Shown: in pieces, positions 5,645 to 13,076 of the stretch
Layout of the letters: each line of letters opens with the position of its first letter
Position numbering within the stretch: the stretch's first letter is position 1
Origin: an uncultured Oscillospiraceae bacterium
Lineage (GTDB): Bacteria; Bacillota; Clostridia; Oscillospirales; Ruminococcaceae
Direction of reading: 5' to 3'
Assembly: GCA_910587135.1 (NCBI GenBank)
Contig: CAJULF010000054.1
Coordinates: 1-17,305, forward strand
Length of the DNA stretch: 17,305 nucleotides
Made by a program: the position numbers and the translations under genes
The notes under the pieces: generated by a model
What the model saw: the letters and a program-made list of their open reading frames with translations, nothing else
The model's database searches: none
Told to the model about the DNA's origin: nothing

Positions 5645-6014
5645 CGGTCTGTAAAAAAAGCCTATTTGCCGCGCAATGTCGGCGCATGAAATTTCAAAAA
5701 GTGTCAGAATTTGCTATGCAAATTCTGACCGGTTTCCGCAGTCGCGCAGAGCGAAACGAAGTGAAGCGGAGCGTGAGTGCGGAAATTTTGAAATTTTTTT
5801 AAGGCAACACCGCACAAAGCCCGCGCTTCGCGCTTTGCACGCATCTTGCTTGCATATTTTCCGTCATATTGCACAAGTTCTCCTTGGCGGGCGTCAGCCC
5901 GCCGGCGTCGAGCTTGTACAATCTGACGAAAAACCTGACGGCGCAATCTGCGCACAAGCTTTGTGCGGTGTTGCCTTAAATAATCCAATTTAGTTCAACC
6001 TTTAATACAGGCTG
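5645..6014 (-). mobile_element. Copy 3 of the CAGCCTGTA element, interrupted by a second element
   Basis: Lies in inverted orientation. Read on the minus strand it starts CAGCCTGTATTAAAGGTTGA and ends TTTTACAGACCG. It contains the TTTCCGCACTC...ACTGCGGAAA hairpin 1 and a distinct hairpin 2 (GTCAGAATTTGC, GCAAATTCTGAC), followed by TTTTTGAAATTTCATGCGCC. Exact 10-bp direct repeats ATATATTGCT flank it flush with the terminal repeats at 5635-5644 and 6015-6024. Removing the inner insertion (5803-5975 plus one TTAA) gives 193 bp, the same size as copy 2. Its insertion point is not a terminator hairpin. Confidence 0.85.
5803..5975. mobile_element. Nested 173-bp palindromic element with GGCAACACC ends
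   Basis: Perfect 18-bp terminal inverted repeats GGCAACACCGCACAAAGC (5803-5820) and its complement (5958-5975). They are flanked by TTAA on both sides (5799-5802, 5976-5979), and excision leaving one TTAA restores the sequence of copy 2 at this point. The interior is also palindromic: GTCATATTGCACAAGTTCTC (from about 5863) pairs imperfectly with GAGCTTGTACAATCTGAC, around a GGCGGGC-GTCA-GCCCGCC hairpin, so the element could fold into one long hairpin. No protein of its own is apparent; frames read through it on both strands are by-products of the palindrome. An equally parsimonious reading is AAGGCAAC ends with no duplication. Confidence 0.85.
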
Positions 6015-6041
6015 ATATATTGCTGTAAAATGTTGGGTTTA

Positions 6042-6094
6042 TTACAGCTTTTTTCCGCTTTGCTATTGACTTTTAGAGCGAAAAGCTGTAAAAT
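6042..6094 (+). promoter_or_regulatory. Promoter with overlapping inverted repeat upstream of the SGNH hydrolase gene
   Basis: TTGACT (6066-6071), a 17-bp spacer and TAAAAT (6089-6094) form a good sigma-A-type promoter. An 11-bp perfect inverted repeat, TTACAGCTTTT (6042-6052) and AAAAGCTGTAA (6081-6091), brackets the -35 box, and its right arm covers the start of the -10 box. The arrangement suits an operator for a repressor, or a cruciform. No regulator gene is adjacent. Confidence 0.65.
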
Positions 6095-6189
6095 AAATAA
6101 AGAATGTTTTTCGGACGGAAGCCGAAGCAAAACAAACAGGGACAAATATTGTACGGCGTATTCAAACGACGTTTATGAAAGGAAAGCTT

Positions 6190-7695
6190 ATGCCGAATTT
6201 TAAAGTTGCGAGCGTGTTCAGCAACGATATGGTGTTGCAGCGCGGCAAAAATGTAAACGTTTTCGGAACGGGTGAAAACGGAACGAGGATCACGGTTACG
6301 ATCTGCGGAAAGCGTGCGGTATGCACAGTCAGGGACGGAAAGTGGCTGGCAGTGCTGCCGCCAATGGCGGAGATCGACAGCGCGGAGATGTATATAACCG
6401 ACGGTAAGGACAGCGTTGTGTTCTATAATGTTGCCGTGGGCGAAGTATGGATTGCGGGCGGTCAGTCCAACATGGAGTATGAGCTGTGCAGCTGCACCGG
6501 CGGAGAAGAGCACATCGAAAATGACAGGCATATCAATGTGCGGTATTATTATACTCCCAAAAAGACCGTTAAGGACGAGGATTTTTACGAGTATGAAAAT
6601 AATTCCGCCTGGAGAACTTTCGAGGACAAGGAAAGCGTACGGCACTGGAGCGCGGTGGGATATTTCTTTGCAAAGGAGCTTTCAGAGCGGCTCGGAGTAA
6701 CGGTTGGAATTATCGGCTGCAACTGGGGAGGAAGCTCCGCGTCGACATGGATGAAGCGGGAGTATGCCCAAGGCGAAACAGCGATATATTTTGAAGAATA
6801 TGACAAGGCGCTTGAGGGAAAGACCGAAGAGCAGGCAGTTGCGGAATACCGCGAATATCAGGCGTATCACGCGGAGTGGGAGCGAAAGAGCGCGGAATAT
6901 TACAATAATACCGCCGATCCGGATTGGGACGGCTGCCTTGCCTACTGCGGAGAGAATAAGTATCCCGGTCCGCCCTCTCCCGCAAATCCCATGAGTCCCG
7001 GCGTGCTGCATGAAAGCATGCTTGAAAGGGTCTGCCCATATACTCTCGCCGGATTTATTTACTATCAGGGAGAGAGCGACGACCACCGCCCTGAGATGTA
7101 CTACACGCTGTTTACGCAAATGATACGCAACTGGCGCGAGGACTGGCGCGACGATACACTGCCGTTTATATGCGCGCAGCTTCCCATGCACCGCTATGCC
7201 GCCGATGAGGACAGGAAAAACTGGTGTCTTATCCGCGAGGCGCAGATGAGAGCCTTTAATACAATAAAGAATATGGGAATCGCGGTAATAATCGACTGCG
7301 GAGAGTTTAACGAGATACACCCGAAGAACAAGCTGCCGGTCGGGCATCGCTTTGCATTACAGGCGCTGGCGAGATTTTACGGCGGCTGCGACGGGGCTAA
7401 CGCTCCAGTGTTCAAAAGCGCGGTATGGGGCACCGACAGCGTGGAGCTGAGCTTTAAGCACGCCAAAGGCGGTTTTGAGGTCAAAGGAGAGCCGACGGGC
7501 TTCGAGATATGCGGCGAGGACAAAAATTATGTTCCGGCGAAAGCCATAATAAACGATAAGTTGATAACGGTTTTCGCCGAGGGAGTCACCGAGCCGCGCG
7601 GCGTCCGCTATCTCTGGACAAATTACGGCGACGTCACGGTATACGGAAAGTACGGTCTGCCGTTAGCGCCTTTCAGGGCTGAGATAGATCGGTAA
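6190..7695 (+). CDS. Sialate O-acetylesterase-like SGNH hydrolase
   Basis: A 501-residue protein. It has an N-terminal beta-sandwich region (SVFSNDMVLQRGKNVNVFG) and then the SGNH-hydrolase blocks: IAGGQSNMEYEL with nucleophile Ser93; GCNWGGSSASTWM (177-189); YYQGESD (291-297); and DCGEFNEIHPKNK (369-381) with the likely catalytic His377. Members remove O-acetyl groups from sialic acids or acetyl groups from plant polysaccharides such as xylan; the substrate cannot be chosen here. No signal peptide is present, so it probably acts inside the cell on imported sugars. The start ATG at 6190 follows AAAGGAAA; an upstream in-frame ATG at 6175 lacks one. It has its own promoter and possible operator at 6042-6094 and appears monocistronic. 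Confidence 0.9.
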   Translation: MPNFKVASVFSNDMVLQRGKNVNVFGTGENGTRITVTICGKRAVCTVRDGKWLAVLPPMAEIDSAEMYITDGKDSVVFYNVAVGEVWIAGGQSNMEYELCSCTGGEEHIENDRHINVRYYYTPKKTVKDEDFYEYENNSAWRTFEDKESVRHWSAVGYFFAKELSERLGVTVGIIGCNWGGSSASTWMKREYAQGETAIYFEEYDKALEGKTEEQAVAEYREYQAYHAEWERKSAEYYNNTADPDWDGCLAYCGENKYPGPPSPANPMSPGVLHESMLERVCPYTLAGFIYYQGESDDHRPEMYYTLFTQMIRNWREDWRDDTLPFICAQLPMHRYAADEDRKNWCLIREAQMRAFNTIKNMGIAVIIDCGEFNEIHPKNKLPVGHRFALQALARFYGGCDGANAPVFKSAVWGTDSVELSFKHAKGGFEVKGEPTGFEICGEDKNYVPAKAIINDKLITVFAEGVTEPRGVRYLWTNYGDVTVYGKYGLPLAPFRAEIDR

Positions 7696-7860
7696 AAAAG
7701 TGTTTTGCCAATTGTTGGGTTATATTTCAGCAAATCGGGCATATTAAACTGAAAGGGTATTTTCAAAAGCGCGCGGAACAATGTTCGGAATAATTCGGCA
7801 CAGAGTACACACGGGATTTTTTCGCGCGGCGCAAAAAACATTTGAATTAAGGAGTTTAAG

Positions 7861-8628
7861 ATGATAGCTTTGGTTACGGGGGCAAGCTCGGGGATAGGGA
7901 GAGATATCGCGCGTTCACTCGCCAAGCACGGGATAAACGTGATAATAACGGCGCGCAGGCGCGACAGGCTGATAGAGCTTAAGGAAGAGCTTACTCGGAA
8001 ATACGGCGTTAAGGTGATGTATATCGCGGCTGACCTAACGGACGAAAATCAGTGCTTCAGGCTGTACGAGCAGGTTAAAAAATATAATATAGATATACTG
8101 GTGAACAACGCGGGTTTCGGTGTTTTCGGTGAGTTTGCGGAAACCAATCTCGAGCAGGAGCTGGATATGCTGGATGTGAACATAAAAGCGTTCCATATAC
8201 TGTTCAAGCTGTTTTTAAAGGATTTTATAAAGAGGGACTGCGGGTTTATTCTTAATTCCGCGAGCATGGCGGGATTTTTCCCCGGTCCGCTGTTTTCCTC
8301 TTATTACGCGAGCAAGGCGTATATCGTGCGCATGACCCAGGCGGTAGCGGAGGAGCTTCACGCGCGGCACAGCAACGTCAGGGTGTCAATGCTCTGTCCC
8401 GGCCCCGTCGCTACGGAGTTTTCGGAGCGCGCGCGGGTCAGATTCTCGATTCCGCCCGTATCCAGCGAGAAGCTCGCGGAAACGGCGGTGAGAAATATGT
8501 TCGGCGGAAGTCTTATAATTACTCCGAACGCTTTGCAAAAGACGGGGATCATTCTCGGCAAGCTGGTTCCCGACAGAGCTCTGGCATTTGCCGCAAGGCT
8601 TGTGCAGTCCTCAAGGGAGAGATTTTGA
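7861..8628 (+). CDS. Short-chain dehydrogenase/reductase
   Basis: A 255-residue classical SDR with the nucleotide-binding TGASSGIG (6-13), an acidic AADLTD turn, NNAG (82-85), active-site Asn107 region, SAS (133-135), and the catalytic pair Tyr148/Lys152 in SSYYASKAY. It resembles the YqjQ/DltE-like branch of cytoplasmic NAD(P)-dependent oxidoreductases. The basic residues after the beta-2 strand (ITARRRDRL) favour NADPH. The substrate is unknown. The start is ATG at 7861 with AAGGAG upstream. It is followed after 20 nt by a thioesterase gene on the same strand, so acyl or keto-acyl chemistry is a possible common theme, but that is inference. Confidence 0.9.
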   Translation: MIALVTGASSGIGRDIARSLAKHGINVIITARRRDRLIELKEELTRKYGVKVMYIAADLTDENQCFRLYEQVKKYNIDILVNNAGFGVFGEFAETNLEQELDMLDVNIKAFHILFKLFLKDFIKRDCGFILNSASMAGFFPGPLFSSYYASKAYIVRMTQAVAEELHARHSNVRVSMLCPGPVATEFSERARVRFSIPPVSSEKLAETAVRNMFGGSLIITPNALQKTGIILGKLVPDRALAFAARLVQSSRERF

Positions 8629-8648
8629 TAAAGACGGGAGAAAAGAAA

Positions 8649-9068
8649 ATGTCACATACCGAAGTCACCGTAAGATATGCGGAAACGGACTGTATGGGAG
8701 TAGTGCACCACTCGGTGTATCCCGTCTGGTTTGAGATAGCCCGCACGGATTTCATCAAGGAAGCGGGCATGAGCTACGCGGATATGGAAAAGGCAGGGAT
8801 AATGCTCCCCGTTACGGGGATATCCTGCCGCTATCGCCTGCCCGCGCGGTATGACGATACTCTTGTTATAACCGCGGAGGTTACAAGACTTACCCCCGCC
8901 CGAATAGAGTTTGCCTATACGGTGATCAAAAAGGGGGAGGAGGGTATTATCGCGGAGGGGACAAGCTCACATGGATTTGTGGATTCGTCGACTTTCCGCC
9001 CGCTGAATCTGAAAAAGGTTATGCCCGAGCTGTACGGTATGATGGAGAAAAAGGCCGGCAAAAATTGA
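8649..9068 (+). CDS. YbgC/FcbC-type acyl-CoA thioesterase (hotdog fold)
   Basis: A 139-residue protein with the 4-hydroxybenzoyl-CoA thioesterase signature RYAETDCMGVVHHSVYPVWF, in which Asp14 is the expected catalytic residue, followed by FEIARTDFIKEAG and the beta strands of a single hotdog domain. Such enzymes hydrolyse acyl-CoA thioesters in the cytoplasm; the chain specificity is not readable. The start ATG at 8649 is preceded by GGGAG at a good distance. A TTG at 8625, overlapping the SDR stop, is a less likely alternative. It is co-directional with the SDR gene (20-nt gap) and with the broken lipoprotein gene beginning 17 nt downstream. Confidence 0.9.
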   Translation: MSHTEVTVRYAETDCMGVVHHSVYPVWFEIARTDFIKEAGMSYADMEKAGIMLPVTGISCRYRLPARYDDTLVITAEVTRLTPARIEFAYTVIKKGEEGIIAEGTSSHGFVDSSTFRPLNLKKVMPELYGMMEKKAGKN

Positions 9069-9085
9069 CCAATGGGTGACTTAAT

Positions 9086-9906
9086 ATGAAAAAATCACGG
9101 TAATACTCATTTTAGCGGTGCTTACGCTTTCGGGCTGCAAAAATCATACAGAGATATCGTGGCGGATTCCGACGGAAGAAACAAATCCCGAAACCATGAC
9201 CGCCGAGGATACCGAGCAGCCCGTGACACCGACAGAACCGACCGAAGAAGTTGAAACCATACAACCCGAAAACACGGCTGAATCCTCCGCGGAAACTCCT
9301 GGGGAAACGGGTAACGCGGAGCTCCCCGACGATATTGAGGACTGGCGGCGGGCATACGTCGAATATCTTAACGCTCGGGAATTTATCGGCGGCGGTATCC
9401 TGCTGGACGATATCAACTTTGACGGCATGCCCGAAGCCGTTATCGCGGTAAACCCCTTTGGTTATACGATAGTTATCTATTATAACGAAAACGGCTTGCA
9501 GGTGCTGGAGCTGAAGGTCACATGGGGCAGCGTAAAGTATGAGCCGGAAACGGGGCGGATATCCCATACCCCTTTCTATGGGCATACGCTCGGTACATTC
9601 GGGTATTATGAATGCTATGTTTACGAATGGAACGGCTCGGACTATGTGCAGGCGTTTTCGTAGCTCAGGGAGTCGGGATATGTCCTGTCGGCTGAAACCG
9701 CCGAATACGGACAGACTTACATAAACGGCGAGCCGGTAAGCGTCGAGGTTTATGATGAGAAAACCGACGAGTTTTTTTCCCAAGTCGGTGAAACCGATAA
9801 TTTCCCTGTTGTCAAAACCTCCAATGAAAATTTTGAGGAATATATGAGGGAGAATTTTCTGGGCTTCAATAACTGGGAAATTATAGAGCAGCCGCGGTCT
9901 GATTAA
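9086..9906 (+). pseudogene. Broken lipoprotein gene: early frameshift plus in-frame TAG
   Basis: The remains of a gene for a lipoprotein of about 270 residues. ATG at 9086 is followed by a run of six A and soon hits TAA. With one extra A the frame would read MKKITVILILAVLTLSGCKN, a typical lipoprotein signal with lipobox LSGC. The continuing frame has a Thr/Glu/Pro-rich spacer (about 9148-9330) and a folded domain containing DDINFDGMPEAVIA, a calcium-loop-like DxNxDG motif common in exported Clostridia proteins. A TAG at 9661-9663 interrupts that domain, but sensible in-frame sequence (LRESGYVLSAETAEYG...) runs on to TAA at 9904-9906. Two lesions make a decayed gene the simplest reading. A functional product of the middle part alone would lack a signal. 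Confidence 0.75.
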
Positions 9907-9973
9907 ATATACCGCAGTCTGCGCCGCTTTATGAAAGGAATGCCGCGCCAAAACCGCGGCAAGGTCAGCGTTT

Positions 9974-12361
9974 ATGAAACGATTTATTTTTCTTGCCGCC
10001 CTCGTCGCTGTCGGCGCTGCTGCGGCTGTAATATACGGCAGCTCTCCCGCCGAGCCTGTTATGGTCACGATAGTTGAAGCGGAGGACGGCAGTATCGCAC
10101 TTGTTGATGCGGCTAAATACGACAGCCCCGACAAAAACTCCGCGAACAGCGCAGACACCGGGGACAGCGGCAAATCCGCGGCTTCGGAGGTGGGATTTTC
10201 CCTGCCCGCCGCGTTTTATTCGGAGAATATCTCGGTAGAGCTTACCGCAAGCGACGGCGCGGAGATATTTTTCACCGCGGACGGCAGCGATCCCGTTATA
10301 GCGGATAAAAACCGCTACATAGCTCCAATCGACATCAACGCGGGCACGGAAACGCGTGCGGTCACTATTAAAGCGCTTTGCGTGAACGACGGTGAAAAAT
10401 CCGACATATTTACCCGCAGCTTTGTTGTCGGGCAGAATGTGCGCGAGCGCTTCAGTCAGGATACTCTGGTGTTCGTGCTTTCTACCGATCCTTATAATCT
10501 TTATGATTATGAATACGGTATCGCAGTCCCCGGCAAGATTTACGACGAATATGTTGCGGCTCACCCCGGGGAGGAGATACCCTACAACGCCCCCGGAAAC
10601 TATTACCTAAGCGGGCGAGAGGGCGAACGTGACATCTATGTGGAGGTTTTTGAGAGCAGCGGCAGGAACGTTATCTCCCAAGCGGCGGGGGTAAGGCTGT
10701 CGGGCGGATATTCCCGCGTTCCCGACCAGAAATCACTCCGACTGATAGCACGCAGGGAATACGACCCCGAGCACGGGAAATTTGAATATCCCTTCTTCCC
10801 CGACGCGGTAACGGAAAACGGCATGCCGATATCAAAATATGACAGAGTGGTTCTGCGAAACGGGGCTAACGACCGCGAGTTCGCGGGAGTCCGCGACGAG
10901 CTTTCGGGAGCGCTGGCGCGGGATTACGGCTACCCCGTTACCCAACACGCCGTACCCGCGGCGGTTTTCCTCAACGGGGAATATTACGGCTATGCGTGGC
11001 TGCACGAAAACTTCAATGAGGACTATCTTGAAACTCAATTCGGCGGGAACAAGGATCGGTATGAAATTGTTTCCAACACAGAGTATCCCGAGGAGGGAAG
11101 CGAACGCGCACTTGCGGACTACGCAAAGGTAACGGAATACTTTGAAAAAGACATGACCGACGATGTGATCTTTGAGGAATTCTGCGGACTGGTCGATATC
11201 GACAATTTAATGCAGTATTACGCCATACAGATATTTATCTCCAACAAGGACTGGCCCGGAAACAACTATAAAGTGTTCAGATATTACCCCGAGGAGGGCG
11301 AGGAGATAACCTCGGAATTTATGGACGGACGCTGGCGGTATATGCTCTTTGACGCGGAATACGCATGGGGACTGTACGGCGAGGGATTCAGGCTGAACAC
11401 ACTGTCAGACCTTCTGACAGGCAGGCACATGAGCGGCGAGAGCAAGGCGCTTATAGCTCTGCTGGAGCGCGAGGATATGCGGGTAAAGCTCACAAATAAC
11501 CTCTGCGATATCATAAGCGGCGCTTTCAGCACTGAGAATATACTTGAAACGTTGGAGGAACTTATCGAAAAAAGCGACCCCGAACAGATGTACGCTCTTG
11601 AGCGCGGCATAACCAGCGAATGGGCTAATCCGTGGAGCTTTGCGGACAGCCGCGATCAGATACGGGATTTCGCGCAGGGGCGCAAAAATTATGTGGCGCG
11701 CCATATCTGCAAGCAATTCGGTTACGAAAGCGAAACTTTTGACATCTCTCTTACGGGGGCGAGGGGTGCGGCAGCAAGTCTGAATTCTCAGACCACTGTC
11801 GGCGGACTGATTTACGGCAGCTATTTCACCGCCTGCGGAGTTCCCATAAGCGCGGAAGTTTTTGAAGGCTTTGGGTTTCTTAAGTGGGAGATAAACGGCG
11901 AGGAGTTTTTTGAACCCGATGTCACCATAACTTCCGATATGGCAAGGGACGGGCGGGTGGATATAAAGCTGTTCACCGAGCAGGCGGAGCTGCACGGGCT
12001 TCCGCCGCGCTTTACGGAGATATGCACGGCTAAGGGCGCAGGGTGGATAAAGCTTTATAATCCCAACTCCGAACCGATAAGCACCCGCGGGCTGTTCCTG
12101 ACCGACGGCGAGGAAACCCTGAAGCGTTGGGAGCTGCCGTCTTACACCATCAAGCCGCGCGAGGAGCTGCTGATAGTCATGAAAAACAACAAAACAAACG
12201 ACGCGCTTATGCAGTATCAGGCAAATTTCAGTCTAAAGGCGGGCGAAACGCTTATTCTGTCCGATAGTGAGGGCAGCGTGCTTCGCCGTGTACCTATACC
12301 CGAGATACCCGAAAGCGGAATTTATACTTTGGGTGACAACGGAGATTATTATGTAAAATAA
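9974..12361 (+). CDS. Exported CotH-kinase protein with chitobiase-like and lamin-tail domains
   Basis: A 795-residue protein. Residues 1-22 form an export signal or membrane anchor. Residues 73-135 resemble the chitobiase/hexosaminidase C-terminal-type domain (FFTADGSDP). Residues about 164-575 are a CotH-kinase domain: VRLSGGYSR...KSLRLIARREY, VVLRNGANDREFAGVRDEL, FLNGEYYGYAWLHENFNEDY, NKDWPGNNYKVFR (424-436) and MLFDAEYAWGL (457-467), the last two carrying the Asp and Asn residues typical of the active site. Residues about 588-670 look like a beta-repeat domain, and 678-765 like a lamin-tail fold. CotH of Bacillus phosphorylates spore coat proteins; multi-domain clostridial relatives are surface or extracellular proteins, so a spore role is not assured. 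AAGG precedes the ATG. It ends an apparent operon whose terminator hairpin was split by an element. Confidence 0.88.
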   Translation: MKRFIFLAALVAVGAAAAVIYGSSPAEPVMVTIVEAEDGSIALVDAAKYDSPDKNSANSADTGDSGKSAASEVGFSLPAAFYSENISVELTASDGAEIFFTADGSDPVIADKNRYIAPIDINAGTETRAVTIKALCVNDGEKSDIFTRSFVVGQNVRERFSQDTLVFVLSTDPYNLYDYEYGIAVPGKIYDEYVAAHPGEEIPYNAPGNYYLSGREGERDIYVEVFESSGRNVISQAAGVRLSGGYSRVPDQKSLRLIARREYDPEHGKFEYPFFPDAVTENGMPISKYDRVVLRNGANDREFAGVRDELSGALARDYGYPVTQHAVPAAVFLNGEYYGYAWLHENFNEDYLETQFGGNKDRYEIVSNTEYPEEGSERALADYAKVTEYFEKDMTDDVIFEEFCGLVDIDNLMQYYAIQIFISNKDWPGNNYKVFRYYPEEGEEITSEFMDGRWRYMLFDAEYAWGLYGEGFRLNTLSDLLTGRHMSGESKALIALLEREDMRVKLTNNLCDIISGAFSTENILETLEELIEKSDPEQMYALERGITSEWANPWSFADSRDQIRDFAQGRKNYVARHICKQFGYESETFDISLTGARGAAASLNSQTTVGGLIYGSYFTACGVPISAEVFEGFGFLKWEINGEEFFEPDVTITSDMARDGRVDIKLFTEQAELHGLPPRFTEICTAKGAGWIKLYNPNSEPISTRGLFLTDGEETLKRWELPSYTIKPREELLIVMKNNKTNDALMQYQANFSLKAGETLILSDSEGSVLRRVPIPEIPESGIYTLGDNGDYYVK

Positions 12362-12389
12362 TATACTTACAATCGCATAATTTCACATG

Positions 12390-12407
12390 CCGCCCTTAAA
12401 GGGGCGG
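12390..12407 (+). terminator. Left copy of cotH terminator hairpin
   Basis: CCGCCC and GGGCGG arms around a short A/T loop, 29 nt after the CotH-protein stop. No T-tract follows: the element begins at 12410. A related hairpin stands on the other side of the element at 12618-12635. Confidence 0.65.
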
Positions 12408-12409
12408 CT

Positions 12410-12615
12410 CAGCCTTTATATAGCCTTTATATAAAGGTTGACCTAAGGCTGATTATTTAAAAAAAATTTCAAAATTTCCGCACTCACGCTCCGCTTCACT
12501 GCGTTTCGCTCTGCGCGACTGCGGAAACCGCACACATTTGCCATTTGGCAAATGTGTGCTTTTTGAAATTTCATGCGCCGACATTGCGCTGTCAATAAGC
12601 TTTTTCTGCAAGCTG
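12410..12615 (+). mobile_element. Copy 4 of the CAGCCTGTA element, 206 bp
   Basis: The left end CAGCCTTTATAT is followed by an 11-bp tandem repeat (AGCCTTTATAT twice), which accounts for the extra length. Then come AAAGGTTGACC, the inner repeat AAATTTCAAAATTTCC, hairpin 1 (TTTCCGCACTC...ACTGCGGAAA, loop with GCTTCACTGCGTTTCGCTC), and hairpin 2 GCACACATTTGCC-attt-GGCAAATGTGTGC (a perfect 13-bp stem). TTTTTGAAATTTCATGCGCC and the right end TGCAAGCTG complete it. GC-rich hairpins related to each other flank it at 12390-12407 and 12618-12635. No coding frame is evident. Confidence 0.85.
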
Positions 12616-12617
12616 AA

Positions 12618-12640
12618 CCGCCCCTTTAGTGGCGGCTTAT
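12618..12640 (+). terminator. Right copy of cotH terminator hairpin
   Basis: CCGCC and GGCGG arms around CCTTTAGT, followed by CTTATTTCTT, which is T-rich. Its loop matches the inverse complement of the left copy better than its direct sequence. Confidence 0.6.
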
Positions 12641-12814
12641 TTCTTGCCCTTGCTGACTGGGTCAACCGAAAACACTATGAAAGAGAAAATGTTTCAATCT
12701 ACTTTTTATTGAAGAAGCGACAGAAAGATTTGTTCCGAGGTTGGATACCGCCTGTGCCGTAAAAGTTCAAACCGATCGATTAAAACATGTTTTATGCAAA
12801 ATTTTCAAAAAATA
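12641..12814. other. Non-coding stretch between copy 4 and the ibrA promoter
   Basis: Base composition drops sharply here. A frame can be followed on the plus strand to a TAA near 12760 (…KHYERENVSIYFLLKKRQ), but it begins inside the mobile element, has no ribosome binding site and matches nothing I know. It may be the decayed tail of an older gene. I see nothing else. Confidence 0.3.
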
Positions 12815-12843
12815 TTGACTTTTTTTGGCTATAATGATATAAT
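12815..12843 (+). promoter_or_regulatory. Promoter of the ibrA-ibrB pair, with long leader
   Basis: TTGACT (12815-12820), a 17-bp spacer and a consensus TATAAT (12838-12843). A second in-phase-looking TATAAT sequence (ctataatga) lies within the spacer. The start codon of ibrA is more than 230 nt downstream. That AT-rich leader contains no clear riboswitch fold or coding frame, but carries a repeated motif (AAGGACGTTTTTCGATT and AGGACGGTGATTAC) before the start. Confidence 0.75.
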
Positions 12844-13076
12844 TTATATAGTTTGGCAAAATAGATTTTCTGTTATAAAGTTTTAGAGCGGCATTTATTG
12901 TAACTGTTATTTTTTGACTTATCTTGTTTGTGTAAATGCTTCTTGATTTATGATGTATATAAAGGCAGCTTTTTTATAACCTAAAATTTCACCGAGTGTT
13001 TACGGCAATATCCTGACCATTAGAATATCGGCAAATTAAAAAGGACGTTTTTCGATTATTTAGGACGGTGATTACA

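Noticed and set aside
5676..5993. Open frames across the nested element on both strands
   Set aside because: They arise from the palindrome, give repetitive Arg/Ala-rich proteins without ribosome binding sites, and cross two element boundaries.
9661..9663. TAG in the lipoprotein gene as recoding or readthrough
   Set aside because: TAG ends spoVM and ireB in this window, so it is a genuine stop here, and the same gene also has a frameshift at its start; decay explains both.
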